From the NCBI RefSeq assembly GCF_000344685.1, contig NW_006920413.1:914386-978385 (forward strand): 64,000 nt of DNA, in the 5' to 3' direction. How positions within the stretch are numbered: the first letter of the stretch is position 1; every line of letters begins with the position of its first letter. This DNA comes from Gloeophyllum trabeum ATCC 11539. Lineage: Eukaryota > Basidiomycota > Agaricomycetes > Gloeophyllales > Gloeophyllaceae. Below are positions 46,160 to 58,395 of the stretch, in pieces. The position numbers and the translations under genes were made by a program. A model generated the notes under the pieces. The model did not search any database, was not told the origin of the DNA, and saw only the letters and a list, made by a program, of their open reading frames with translations.

Positions 46160-47306
46160 ATGGCGTCCTCGTCGACAGACTTCAAAGTGCCTTTCATTAA
46201 GAAGGGGAAGTCGCGGCCAGCTACAGCCAGGAAACGGTCGGCGTCTCCGCCCGCGTCAGTGCTTACCATCTCAGGTCCTTCGTCATCGCTAGAAAAATCC
46301 TCGGTCGTCCTGCCTTCTCGTAAATCTGGGGCCAGTCTGCTTAGCGCTGGCACCAAACGGACAGTCTCGCAGAGGAACGACGACGACGCAGGAGGCGAGA
46401 GAGAGAAAGACGGTCCGGACGTGAAGTGGACCGCTGCTGGTTCTCATGTGAACGCTGCTTTGGATATTCTCGCGGGAGATGAGGCTGAGGAGCTGCTCGC
46501 GAAACGGAGGAAGCAAGAAAAGCGCGAAAGAGGCGATGAAGACGACGACGTGCCGGATGACGGCCTGTATCGAGGTCAGAAGGCTTATAAGCAGCACCTG
46601 AAGAAAAGTCAAGATGTTCCGAAAGCTATGAGAGTCGGACCCCAACGGAATACGAGCAGTACAATCAGGACTGTGACCATAACTGATTATCAGCCCGATG
46701 TCTGCAAGGACTACAAAGGTACGTCTCATACGTTAGTTTAATATTTCCTCGATTGACTAAACTAATCAACACTGATTTCAGAGACGGGTTACTGCGGGTT
46801 CGGCGACACTTGCAAGTTCTTGCATGACCGGGGAACGTGTACGTTACTTTGTCATTCTCATTTTTGACTCTTGGCCCGGACTCATACGTCAACTTCCGCA
46901 CGCAGACCTCGCTGGATGGCAACTCGACAAGCTCGCCGAGAACCCAAGAAAACAAGTCGAGGATGTCTCCGACGACTCCGACTCGGACGAAGACATACCC
47001 TTCGCCTGTCTGATCTGTCGCAAACACTATACAGACCCTGTTGTCACACGCTGCGGTCACTACTTCTGTTCTGCGTGTGCCATAAAACGCTATGCCAAGA
47101 CACCGAAGTGTGCCGCCTGCGCCTCGCCGACGGCAGGTATATTCAATAGGGCGGACAAGGTGATAGACAAACTCAGGAAAAAGGAAGAAGCGCAGAAACA
47201 AGAAGACGCGGAGGACCCCAGCAACGAAACATCAGTGGCTATCGAGGGGCTTGGAAATGATAGTGGCGGCGATAATGACGATACCGAGGATGATGACGAT
47301 GAGTGA
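46160..47306 (+). CDS. CWC24: Pre-mRNA-splicing factor CWC24 (CCCH + RING finger, RNF113 family)
   Basis: Three exons, 46160-46718, 46782-46838 and 46906-47306, sum to 1017 nt (338 residues plus stop). A disordered basic N-terminus ([20 protein letters not shown]) is followed by the conserved [20 protein letters not shown]. The CCCH finger is C-X8-C-X5-C-X3-H, completed across the first intron ([20 protein letters not shown]). Then come [20 protein letters not shown] and a C3HC4 RING from [20 protein letters not shown] to [16 protein letters not shown]. The tail is Asp/Glu-rich. The family is a spliceosomal ubiquitin-ligase-like factor that acts at the first catalytic step. Nothing is missing. 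Confidence 0.95.
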
Positions 47307-49279
47307 TCCCAATTCATGCTATAATTCACGTATGCTTGCTGTGTAATATTAGGCCTACATGCTTCTGCACGGCTACGTGCATATCTGAGTGGCAGGTACG
47401 ACTTGGCAATGTGGTTCGGCCCTTGGATATCATCGTTCTGATCTGCGACCTGTCCCGCTGTCGACGGCCGCCGGTGTATGTCCATGCTACTATTGTGCCC
47501 CTCGTCGAAAAGTCTGCGGCTACTGGAGAGCTGCATAAGTGGAGTTTGCCAAGTAAACTATACCTGATTGGCGACATGTCACAGCGCGCTGCGACGTACA
47601 CAACTATATATATCGCGGCTGTCTGATGCCCCACCGCCGGAGACGAAAAGGCCTGCTCTTGGACAGATGGCATCGTGATCAAATAATTGGCTAGGAAGAA
47701 GAAGCTTCTGGAGTATCAGGACGGAGTCCTCTGGCCGTCGTTTTGAGGACAAGACGTTCCCTGTTTCCTGTGATCTTCGCGGACCCGTTTGCTCACGTCG
47801 TCTTGTCGGGACTAATTCCCCCGACTTAACATGGTAACTGCGATATTCTCGCATCGGGGAGAAGAAGTCACGTCCCTTGGCCTTGTTGGAACTCTTTTTG
47901 CCATGTGCAGGTATACCTCCGGCTTCTTCCCGAAGTGGCTCAGATGACTCTCGCCTAGTCACCCTTCCAGACTGCAAGTCGCCGAGTTAGTGTCTGGTGC
48001 GTTGTGCATCATACGTTCGGCGGCGACGTTATTGTATCCGGTCCAAGGGGCCTCCAATGGATACAGCCTCGATGACTGTGATCCAGGTCGAGTGTGTTCA
48101 GTTCTACTCTGCGCCAGAACAAATATCACCAGAGTATCCATGGTACGCTTTAATCGGCGACGTAACAAGGGATCGCGATGGACTCGGCATTCACACCAAT
48201 ACAGAAGGGGTCTGGCAGGGAAGGGCCTTCAGGGTCAATCGCAGGTAGCCAATCTGCACCAATGGAGCTCGCTGATTTCTCCTGACCTAGGGCGATCCCT
48301 CTGTCGAGGAACCAGACAGTCCTTCTCGGAATGCGTCACAGTCATTTGATAGGCCTAGGGCCTATCTGCGCTGCCCAGGATGACGGCGATATCCCGTCGG
48401 ACTCCCCTCTTATGGCATTCTGATACATCCCAGGCGACTGCGGAGACTTGAGACGGCGTGTGTACTATGCCGCAACCTCATTCGGAAAGCAAGCTCGCTG
48501 GCCGCACTCATATCTCCGGGCGACCTTCTGCGGATCCCTCCTGCCACAGTTTAGGATGTGTATCCCTCATGTGGTACCCACTTGACTCCCGCGACCGATT
48601 CACGATCCCTGTTGTCTCGATGGATTGAGCTTGTTATCCTGCGCGGGGAAATGTAAGGTCCTTCGTATGCCTCACGAGAGCCCCCGTAGCGCCCTCCTAC
48701 ACCCTCGCGGTGTTACGGGCCCTCCACATTCGACAACCGAGGCGCTTTTCCGTAGGTTTCCACGTTTGAAATCCCACCATCGGGGATTGAAGAAGCGGTA
48801 CTCCAACTGCGATTCCAGGATCTTCTAATGAAATCTACGATTCGCCGAAAGATCAGGCTGATATTGGTAGCAGTCTCGAGGTGATCCGCACACTGCAAGT
48901 TCCGCGCGTCAGAGCACTCCCTAACGACCTTACAAAGAACAATTTAGTGGGCATGGAGGGCGTCTGACCCCATGGTCACCGCTCAGGATCGGTACTCTAC
49001 AGAAGAATGTGATGGATATCAGGGGAAGAGAGATTGTTTCGCGAGGCCCCTGATATTAGGACAAGAATTTGCACACCGAGTGCGGTAGGATTACATCAAT
49101 CGCCAAGACTAGGCCTACGGTACAACAAGTGAGTTTAGAAAATATACGGAGAGCGCGAGAGTAGTACAATTATCTGGACAACCAAGTATTCGCAGAATGT
49201 TATACAGCGAACGTGTAAAGTACAAATCTACTAGTATTTCGAGAGGCCATGCCATCGGTATAGGAATTGTGCAGCTCTT
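47307..49279. other. Gene-poor stretch, convergent 3' ends
   Basis: About 2 kb between the stops of CWC24 and the C2H2 factor. A minus-strand frame at 47579-47977 (132 codons) is rich in Arg/Ser/Gly with no recognisable domain; the remaining frames are short and overlapping. Confidence 0.4.
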
Positions 49280-50181
49280 CTACGGGGGTGATGGTCCGCG
49301 GCATCCGGAGTCACGATGGCGTTTCAAGGCATCGGACCTGCTGAAGGGTCTGGTACAGTCAGGACACCTATGTCTCTGACTGTCCGGACGATGATGTGTT
49401 TGAATGTGCCTTGTTCTGTCGTGGGCTCGCGAAAAGGTTGTGTCGCATTGTCCGCACTGCCACCGTTGCACAGGGGTCGCCGTAGAGGCACCGGCGGGGT
49501 GCTCTGGTATCTGGATGGTCGTGAGGGACTGGGATCGAGCATGTCGTGAACCGGCGGGCAAAAAGGCAGCACGGCTCCCAGTGCTGGGCGCAGAAGCGCC
49601 TGAGCCGTAGGTCTGAAGGGTCTGGGCTGGCGTCGGCACAAACTGTGTGCTCGTGCGAGACGGAGGAGACGAGCCTCCCGAAGCCGTTGTATGGGAATAG
49701 GGACCTGTATCTGATACCATCCGCCCACCCTTGTTTCCGTGTCCTGGGTGGTACATGCTACCAGCGTACGGGGCCATCTGGGAAGGGTCGTGGTAGGATG
49801 GTGCGTGTATGCTATTGGCGCGATGATGTCTGACCTGCGACGCTTCTCCCGGAGCACCGTAGCCTGCTTGAGGTGCGTACACGCCAGGCTGCACTATTAC
49901 AGGGACCAAGATCACAAACACGCAGAAGTCACGCTGGATACAAGTCGCGCACCATCATAAGTATAGTTTGGAGGCGGCGGATAGCCCGACACCGCATAGT
50001 TGTTTGCTTGCGACGTCCCGTGGGCTTGAACGGGAACGCCGCTTGTTGGCGAATAATACGGGTCTCCGGCGTTCCCTGACGCAAGGCCGGAAGGTACATG
50101 TGGCTGAGTATCCGTGGACGCGAAGGAGGTATAAGGAAGCTCCTCAGCACCGGAGCCACTAGAGTATGATGGACGCTCCAT
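49280..50181 (-). CDS. C2H2 zinc-finger transcription factor, two C-terminal fingers
   Basis: Two exons, 50181-49942 and 49888-49280, sum to 849 nt (282 residues plus stop). The bulk is Ser/Tyr/Pro/Gly-rich and disordered (MERPSYSSGSGAEELPYTSF start). The fingers are at the extreme C-terminus. The first is WQCGQCDTTFSRAHDRTRHI with C-X2-C-X12-H-X3/4-H. The second is CPDCTRPFSRSDALKRHRDS followed by GC, i.e. C-X2-C-X12-H-X4-C, a C2HC variant, ending CRGPSPP. The frame is open upstream of 50181 without another ATG. It is probably a nuclear regulator; targets are unknown. Confidence 0.88.
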
Positions 50182-52596
50182 GAGTCGCTGAAAGTTTCTG
50201 CAAAGATAGGGATTATAGGTCACTGTACTCACCAAGGCACGAGCCTATCCTTTATATCATGTCTACGAGATTTAATGTTCCGAATATCTCAAGAGGCCGA
50301 ATACCGTCAAAGGTATGTTGCGGCAATCGGCGTTCAGCATCGTGGGCAGATCCTGGTGCTCAGCCGAAGAAGGGCAATTTGGCAGCAAAACTGTCATCAG
50401 CCCAATCAAGTGAAGAATAAAACCAACAATGTAAGCGCGAACTTTTCGGGTCAGAGTCGACAGCAATACATTTTTGAGGCTGCGAGTTCCTGGAACAGGC
50501 AAGGTAGTTGTCAATGGGTTAGATCATAACGCTAACCCGTATCCAGACAAGCGTTATTTTTAGTCTCCTGGCTTCTTTCTGCGGGATCGTCATTTGATTC
50601 GCCTTCTTCCATTAACTAGGCGACGCTCGCCGTCATAGGCCGGCAAACCAAGCACCGGTGAATAAAGGCAGGATGGCAATTAACAGACTTCTCGAATGTA
50701 ACTGAAATGCGGGGGGGTTTTGCCACAATTGCTCGACATTTGTGACTGAGTCCGTAGGTAGAGGCGCTGTGATTTGGCAGACGGATCGTATCCAGGTCCG
50801 TGTTAATACTATGATGCAAGCAGCCGCTATCGTATCCAAGACCTTGCTATGATGCAAACACTAGTAGGAATTCTCTCATCCTACGCAGGGACTCTAGGCG
50901 AACGTAACAGCCAAGGGAGACCAAGGAAAGAATTCTGCTATGCCAAACTGGAAGCTCTTCACGATCCCAAGAGCAGGAGTGACGCTTGCAGCTGCAATTT
51001 CAAGACATTAAACAGTCAGTACTTCTCTAGTACTGATCCCGGCATAGAAAAGAGTGCCGGGTGCTCAGCTTGCGGCCGGAACTTGTCAGAGGGCCACCCT
51101 GTCGTAGTGCAACGACACTGGCAGGTAACAGGCGATCCAGGACAGGCTCCAGAATGGGCAATCCATACGCCCACCCTGCGGCGCCGCGAGAACGACCGTA
51201 CTCGGCGGCGTGTAGGGCCCGGCTGCCACTTTTCTGCGATTGAATCGCGGGCGAGAGGCTGATTGCTCCGTACGATATTACCAGAAGGGCAGGACTCAGG
51301 TAATCCATCTGCTCAGGCCGGTGATGCTCTTCGGTCCAATCCGGAACGGTGAGATAAGCAGCTCAATCCATCGCCCTCGACTCCTGCTGACACCTGCTTG
51401 GAAGGACGACCGCATTGAGAGAAGTGTGCCGGGTTATCAGCCGTGGAAACTAACCTTGTCCTTGTATTATGATGCCAGCCCGGCCCACCGAAAGGGCCAA
51501 AAACATTCTTGTGTGCGTACTACATGTTGTCCTGAGATATTACATGTTGTCCTGAGATATTCGGGTACCAACCAGTCTTCATCGTGGGGGGACGCCCATC
51601 TGTCGGTTTGATACTACTCTGCGGGGCCCGGAAGTGCGTAAATAAAAACGATGACGGCAAGAGGGCAATACATCGCACCTGGAGCTCGCGAAGGCTAATT
51701 GCCTCGGTTGACACCAGAGCAGCCAATCGCAGGAACGAGGCAGAGGACCGCGCATATCGAGCAAGCTGCACCGTCTGAAGAAGGTTACTCCACGGTGCAA
51801 GTATTTCACCGCTTGCAAAGCAGTCCCCTGCATGCCGTCCATCTAGCACAAGAAACTATAACAGACCAAGAGCCGTCACGGCTCACCATGAGATAGGGAG
51901 GATACATCCTCGAACAACTATGACAACGATGATGTGTTACCGTGATTTTGGACAGCACACATGCACGCACGTTCACGTGGTGCGCGCTCTTCGCATGGAA
52001 CGCCGTGTGGGTACGTGCTATGCGCCAGAGTACCGTGCCCAACCAGCTGAAAATGCGACGAGCCTGATAGCGGCACTTCTCTATATCGGAAAAGTCTAAT
52101 AATCCATTATGTTAACAACGAATCATGACCAGCCGATCTGGAGACTCACAGCGCCTTGAGGCACCTGCCTGAATCAGGCATCAGATAAAATTATCTAATC
52201 TGTATTCATTGCAGCATATTCGCGCTGCTACGGAGTGAGTGGACACTGTCATATACAGGTACGAATCAAATGTTGCGTTCCGATTCCTGCTCCAGGAGCC
52301 GGCGGCATCGGTGCTAGGCACTTATAGTTGCTAGCCCTCGTAACATTAACCATGGACAGCAACCACAAGTGACATCAAAATTTCCTGAGGAACAAGTATC
52401 CAACATCGAGAGAGATTATCAAATGGAAGACTGACGGGAGAGGGAGAGGTTGCGCGCAGATGGTTCGAGGAGGGAAAAGTGGCTTGAAGGCCATCATACT
52501 GTATACCAAACACGGCACAACAAAGGTCCGGAACTGACTCTGGCCTTCTAACTCGCACTTCGACTCTGCTCTAAGCTCGCTTCATCTACACTCGTG
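50182..52596. other. Gene-poor stretch upstream of the C2H2 and phosphatase genes
   Basis: About 2.4 kb between divergent genes. Only short overlapping frames are seen. It contains the 20-bp tandem duplication listed separately. Confidence 0.4.
51521..51560. repeat. Perfect 20-bp tandem duplication
   Basis: TACATGTTGTCCTGAGATAT is present twice in direct succession (51521-51540 and 51541-51560) with no mismatch, so it is recent or an assembly artefact. Confidence 0.9.
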
Positions 52597-53911
52597 ATGG
52601 CTCCCTTTGACTTAGATGCATGCATAGAGCAACTAATGCGGAAGCAACTCCTGCATGAAGCGCTGCTACGAGAAATATGTGAGAAGACGAAAGAGGTGTT
52701 AATGCGAGAATCGAATGTCGTACATATCAGCGCGCCTGTAACCGTGGTCGGGGACATTCATGGGTGAGTCGTGAGTCCAAACCATGTAGATTGGTCTCTC
52801 ATTTAGCTTTCTTAAGTCAGTTCTACGATTTAATCGAAATCTTCCGGATTGGCGGTTATGCACCCCACACAAATTACCTTTTCCTCGGTTCGTCCTAGTC
52901 GTCAATTACCGGTCGACCAGTTAATACTGAAGTGTCCACGTAGGTGACTACGTGGACCGAGGGCTTTTCAGCGTGGAGACGATAACTCTTCTAACGTGCC
53001 TGAAGTTACGGTACCCTGATCGTGTGCAGCTCATTCGAGGAAACCATGAATCACGCGCGGTGACAACAGTACGGTGCTCAACTTATTTTGGCTAAGACCT
53101 TCCTAGCTGATGCTTACAGACGTATGGATTCTACACCGAATGTGTGCGAAAATATGGATCTTCGCACGTCTGGACATACTTCACGGACATGTTCGATTTT
53201 CTGACATTGTCCGTTGTGATCGACGATCGGATATTTTGCGTCCACGGAGGTGACATCCTATCGGTTGAAATTTTAATGTATAACTGACTCCTGCTCCCAT
53301 TCAGGGCTTTCGCCGTCAATACATTCAATAGACCAGATCAAGGTTGTAGATCGCTTTCGGGGTAACGCCATCGTTGCATTTGAGTGCCTTTTTGCGTAAC
53401 TCATGCGATATTAGAGATACCACATGAAGGCCCAATGGCAGATTTGGTGTGGTCAGATCCGGACCCTGAAAAGGAAGATTTCGCTATTTCCCCGCGGTGA
53501 GTCGACATTCCGGAACGGATTATTGTCCATTCCCTGAGTATTGCCAGGGGGGCTGGTTACACCTTCGGCTCCGGCGTAGTCCACAAATTCTTGGAGACAA
53601 ACAACATGGGTCATATTCTTCGGGCGCACCAGCTGTGTATGGAGGGGTTCGCGTCATTATTTGACAAGCAATTATCAACAGTATGGTCAGCACCCAACTA
53701 CTGCTACAGGTGTGGCAACTCGGCAAGCATATTGGAAGTGGGTCCCGGCGAAAGCATGTATTTCAATGTTTTCGAGGCTGCACCAGAGAACGATAGAGAC
53801 GGGCTAGCTCAAGCGGCTCAGAATGCCGGTGGCAAGGTGGGCTTGTCCATCCTGGTATTGCCATACGTACTAAACAGCACTTCGGGGTAGTTGCCGGAAT
53901 ATTTCCTTTAG
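52597..53911 (+). CDS. PP2A-like serine/threonine phosphatase catalytic subunit, PPG1 type
   Basis: The ATG at 52597 gives [20 protein letters not shown]. About seven to eight short exons carry the metallophosphatase motifs: GDIHG (completed over intron 1), GDYVDRG (over intron 2), [13 protein letters not shown], then [41 protein letters not shown] and [19 protein letters not shown] tiny last exon (53891-53911) encodes LPEYFL, so the PP2A-type C-terminal leucine for carboxymethylation is kept. The sequence pattern (for example [19 protein letters not shown]) is closest to yeast Ppg1 as I remember the family; PP4/PP6 are alternatives. It acts as the catalytic subunit of a signalling phosphatase, with family roles in glycogen and far-complex signalling. 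Confidence 0.92.
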
Positions 53912-54355
53912 GCCGGTGCTATCGCCAGATCGTGTCATATCGCGCCCTGCACAAATCATGACTTTCGACGATGGGCGGTAGGACTTTGGTTCGCCCGATG
54001 TAAATACTTAAGTGGAACCTTGATACCCGATGATATTATTGTTACGCTGTACCGCCATATGTTTAGTTTCGTGCTATAGCACTACTATGCCGCCCAATAC
54101 GAGGTCGCGATGTGGCGTTGGACAAGACACCAGTAGCGGCCCAAGCTTCGAAGATCGACAGCTATCAGGATATCTGTGCTTGGTCCGAATCTACTTATAC
54201 CGAAACAAGGTATATTCGCAGTCGGCGCCATGGTGCTCACCGGCCCGCAGCAATACCCTGAGACACTCGGAAACAGTAAAAAAATGACAGGCATTGCGCC
54301 CGAGTGCATTTGTGCTATGCAGCCACTGTTGAAGCCGGAAGATGTCAGAAGCCGT
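53912..54355. other. Convergent 3' intergenic stretch
   Basis: 444 bp between the stop codons of the phosphatase and the CRAL-TRIO gene, probably their 3' untranslated regions. No gene seen. Confidence 0.45.
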
Positions 54356-55904
54356 TCAATGTGCTAAAATCCAATTCCACCACGCCAGTCTCCAAGGCAC
54401 CGCTTCGAAACTCGACCTTTGACTTCGTCCCGGTCTCCATCCACGGCTCCGTGCCACAACCATGACCACAATCGCACACAACCCCATGCCGATATATGAT
54501 TTATAGCGCTCCCAAAACAGCAACGCTAGGGTACGTAAGAGATCCCTGGTATTCCGACGGCTCGTGTGCGTTCTGGGGCTAGTAGACGTTGGGCGATGCG
54601 TTTGGTAACGAGGGTTCCTCGTACCCATTGCTGACGCTGAGGAGTATTCCGAGGTGGGGAATCCCGATGATGGCCCTGGTTCCTTACCAGAAGCAGACGG
54701 TGCTGTTGAAACGGGAGGGCGACGGGGAAGGGGCGACGGCGTTGCTTGGAGATCGAGAAGATTTGGTAGGTCAGATATCGCTGGAAGGTGACCCCCGAAA
54801 TCTATGCGATAAGCGGGTCATTCGGATGAGGTAGTCGTACACACAATAAAGTACGTTGGATCGTACCTTCTGGAAGCGAAGAGGGGCTGAAGAACGACAG
54901 GAGTTCCTCGTCGGTCGGGAAGAACACTTTGGACAGAAGACTCTCTGGGAGGGTGTGTCTATGGTGGCTGAGACTCGTGTGTCGAAATAGATGGAAGCAA
55001 CTCACTTCGCTACATTCCATACTCCAGAATAAGCCCAGCTATAGTTGAGGACGAGAGCTATAAGTAACAGCGGATAAATGCCAAAGGGGAGCATCAGCGA
55101 ATAACAGCCTTACCGGCAGCAATCAATCCCGGGTAGCGCGGATGTACCTCGCGCAGAAACCAAGTCAAGAGGTCCACGCTCTGGGATAACATACGAATCA
55201 ACGAGAGATGTACGAGATACACGAATAATGTACCTCACCAAGTCTTTGATCCCTGCCCCCTTGAGATCAATAAGAAGGACGCATTGCAAGATGGGGTCCC
55301 GAAACTCAGATGCGAAGTCGGAATTTACGACTCTTAAGAACTCTCTAAGTCTATCCATCGAATACATGAGACTTCGTTTAATATTGGTATGGCCTTGCTG
55401 GAGAGATGCCAGCTTTAGGATTACGATAGGACGGTAGAAGGGATCACAAGCCTCCGGAGGGAGGCAGACAAGGTGCGAATCTTCATTTTCGGGTATATGC
55501 TCGGGATATATCGTGAGGCGCCATACGAGAACAGACCGCAGAGACTCAATTGTAAACGACGGGGTAAACTTGTGCCGCTTGGGTTGATACGCATAAGCCA
55601 AGTACCTACGCGACTGCATGTGCGAGAGAGCACTAACCTTGAACATGCGAAATATGTTTTCTGAATCAAGAAAGTGACGTTCTTCACTTGTAATAAAATA
55701 TGCGGTATGAAACTTACGAGTGTCTTTCAGCCAATTCCTCGCCCAACATTCCCCATCTTCGTCCAGTCCGAGCTCATCAACCACACCAGGCAGGATATAC
55801 TCCGTAAGAGTATTTTGCAAGGACTGGACAGTCTGAAGATGCTTCCGGTAGAGGGCGTTCAAAACCTCGCATTTCGACTGCAGCAGTACATGGAGATCAC
55901 TCAT
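54356..55904 (-). CDS. CRAL-TRIO (Sec14-like) lipid-binding protein with C-terminal membrane anchor
   Basis: The start at 55904 gives MSDLHVLLQSKCEVLNALYR. The N-terminal CRAL-TRIO-N helix region includes DEDGECWARNWLKD and NIFRMFK. The lipid-binding fold follows as SLRSVLVWRLTIYPEHIPEN, FRDPILQCVLLIDLKGAGIK, then SVDLLTWFLREVHPRYPGLI, AALVLNYSWAYSGVWNVAKH, LPESLLSKVFFPTDEELLSF and LPEDFGG, joined across four introns near the end. The tail is Pro/Ser/Arg-rich and holds one hydrophobic helix (YIGMGLCAIVVMVVA) about 40 residues before the stop. Sec14-like proteins move or present phosphoinositides; the helix suggests permanent membrane attachment. The join at LVLNYSW (acceptor TTATAG) was chosen because it keeps the frame and the family motif. 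Confidence 0.85.
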
Positions 55905-56159
55905 GGTCGTTGGGTGGCAGCGTCAGCCACCGAGCTGATCCATGGGCCAGGTTAGGGTAACGACGCGACTTGCACGTGTTTCTGATACTTCAGTTCTCCC
56001 GCTCAGTGTGAGTCTCCCGCTGGCGAACACTTCAGCTGACCGAAGGAGGACGTGTACGGGGAGTCCCCGCCTTCGAGCGGTCTGGATCATGAACTTGATG
56101 TAACATTGTAAGTATTGGAGCAGGTATCGAGACAATGCTCTAGTATACTAGTAGTAGTA

Positions 56160-58054
56160 CTACCGTCTTGACTTCTTTCCCGAAACGCCACGCCCGCTTG
56201 TGTCGTTTGCCTTCCTCTTGCCTCCTCCTTGTGGCGCCATAGACCTTAACTTATCGAGAGTGCCCTTCAGTATCCGCTTCTCCCCCAGCCGAACTATAAC
56301 GGCATGCTTTCTATTCAGACTTAGGCCTCCTATGCGTTCAGGCGATAAAAGACCCTCATCCTCCTGGCTCTGCTATTATGCGATGTTATTCTGTACAGAC
56401 AACAGATTACACACCTCAATAGTGGTAGGATATTGATTGAGTCGTTGGTCCAAGACTTTCAGCCCGATGGAAGCAATGGTAGGGTCCAGTTTTCCTTTCG
56501 GCAGTTTGTTCTTCTTTCTGGCTTTTTCCCACTCGTTTTGCGGTAATTGGAGGAGTCGAATGAACGATATGCAGTCTTCGGGTAGCTCCAGCTCTTTGTC
56601 TAGGACAAAGACACTACGGCGCGAAGGATTCACGTCAACCGGTCATCAACTTGTTCATTGATGGATACTCACTCATCGCCACCTTGATCTAGCCACCAGT
56701 CTATCCTCTCTGACGTCTCCCCTGATTGGATACCTGACAGGCATTCAACGACAAGATCTGCCCTGACCTCGACAATATCCGCAGGATTTCCTTCACCACC
56801 TTCCGGTAGCGGTATTATGTCCACGTGCCCATATCGGCGGAGAAGATCTGAATTGGGCGGATCCCCATATGTGTTCCACTATAAAGCAGTGAGGTTCAGT
56901 ACATCCGTAAGACCAGTGATAGGATGCACCTACAATTTGCTCACCCGCTTTGATTGGTTTCGTGGTGACCATCCGTAAATCATGTTTCTCATAAAAGAGT
57001 TTCGCCTAACGCAGAGAATAAGACAACACCAATCAGGGCGGAAAAAGCGACACACGTTTTCGGAGCCGTAGCGGGCATTCAGCATATCCGCCAGTGGGAC
57101 CATGGCGACGTCCCCCACGTCTTCCTCATCTTCGTCTTCACTAGCTTCGCTATCCTCAGCTTCCGGATATTCGCTTCCGGTGGTTGTCGGGGCATTAGGG
57201 TCTATCAATTGAGGCGCTTCGTCCACATCCATGCCGTTCTCATTGGTGTCCCCGACGTTGTCTTCTTCTTCTTCATCTGCCGCGTTTTCCACGTGAAAAC
57301 TTCGGGACAGGATACGGCTACCGTTTATATGGTATCGTTCTAGTGAGTAATATGTCGAGATCTGATCCTGTGGGAAAAGGTCTGGGCGAGTCTGTAAGCA
57401 CTGTCAAATTGGCATCTGTAACAAGACTCGAATCAGACATACCTGCAGACATGGCAATAATCTATCACGGTAGTCTCTTTCAGCGTCTTCCTTGCCTATC
57501 TTGTCTACGAATGATAAGAATAAGATATTGCCACACAAAGAGTGGTATCATGACATACCGAAAACAGCAGTGGCCTTTAGTTCCTGGAGGTCCTCCTCAG
57601 CCCAGAACATGGGCGTATCAAACACGTTGGGTAATATGTCTCATATATTCTCAGTTTCATTCGTCTGCGGGTATATGAAGACTTACTCAAGTAACCTGAC
57701 CACTTGGAAGAGGTGCCCTGTGCTTCCTCCCACATCATGCATAAAATCAGGCCAACCCAACCTTTACCCAAACCATGTTTATCCCAGAGAGCCTGGCCGA
57801 TCAGTCCAGGCAAAGCCGAGTTACGCGTGGATAAAGTCAAGCCTCGTGGGATAGAGAACAGAACATGCCCTTCCTTTTGAGAGGCTGCAGCAATCAACCC
57901 TGGGACATGCTAATGCTAGATGAACATCTGAACTTACGGGAATATCTCTTTTAGCTACGGCGCCGCGGCCATGTCCCTCAATATCAGCAAGCTTGATCGA
58001 GAACGAGTCCAATGATCCGCCTTGTGATTCAAACCACGACAAGAGCGTGTCCAT
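56160..58054 (-). CDS. SET-domain ribosomal protein lysine methyltransferase (RKM4/SETD6-like)
   Basis: The start at 58054 gives MDTLLSWFESQGGSLDSFSI. Exons then carry HGRGAVAKRDIP, HVLFSIPRGLTLSTRNSALP, LILCMMWEEAQGTSSKWSGY and FDTPMFWAEEDLQELKATAV. An acidic insert with many Glu/Asp follows, then VPLADMLNARYGSENAKLFY, the SET-domain Asn/Asp block, and GEQIWNTYGDPPNSDLLRRY with the catalytic Tyr. The Rubisco-LSMT-like C-terminal domain follows and ends at 56160 in a basic tail (SGKKSRR). Relatives methylate ribosomal protein L42 (Rkm4) or RelA (SETD6). The large acidic insert inside SET is common in fungal members. It is separated by 255 bp from the next minus-strand gene. Confidence 0.9.
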
Positions 58055-58395
58055 TACACCAGCGTAGGATATTCGAGGTGCTGGTTACAGACCGCAGTGC
58101 TAAGGCGCTTCCCCGATGAAGAAGTGCCCAACAAACGTGGGAACTGGCGTGTCGAGGGTTGCACGATCGGGTCGGACGTTTCCGAGTCGGACGTCCGACG
58201 TCGACACTTCAATTCTCTTGGGTTTCGTGAATTACTCGGAAGCACTGCAACGAAATGTAGCCTTGCATTTACTCCTACCATTGGAAGGCCTAGGATAGCC
58301 TAGGATCTGGGGATGCTCTTGTACGGGGCCATATACAAGCAACGATGTGGTTACAAGTGGATCATATTACGCAGTGTCTACAATCTAGGCGAACC
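58055..58395. other. Intergenic stretch between co-directional genes
   Basis: 341 bp, including the promoter of the RKM4-like gene. No gene seen. Confidence 0.45.

Noticed and set aside
54589..55094. Separate small membrane protein starting at an ATG at 55094 (MLPFGIYPLLLIALVLNYSW)
   Set aside because: The apparent signal peptide is mostly intron. Splicing GTAAGG to TTATAG joins LIAA to LVLNYSW in frame with the CRAL-TRIO domain upstream.
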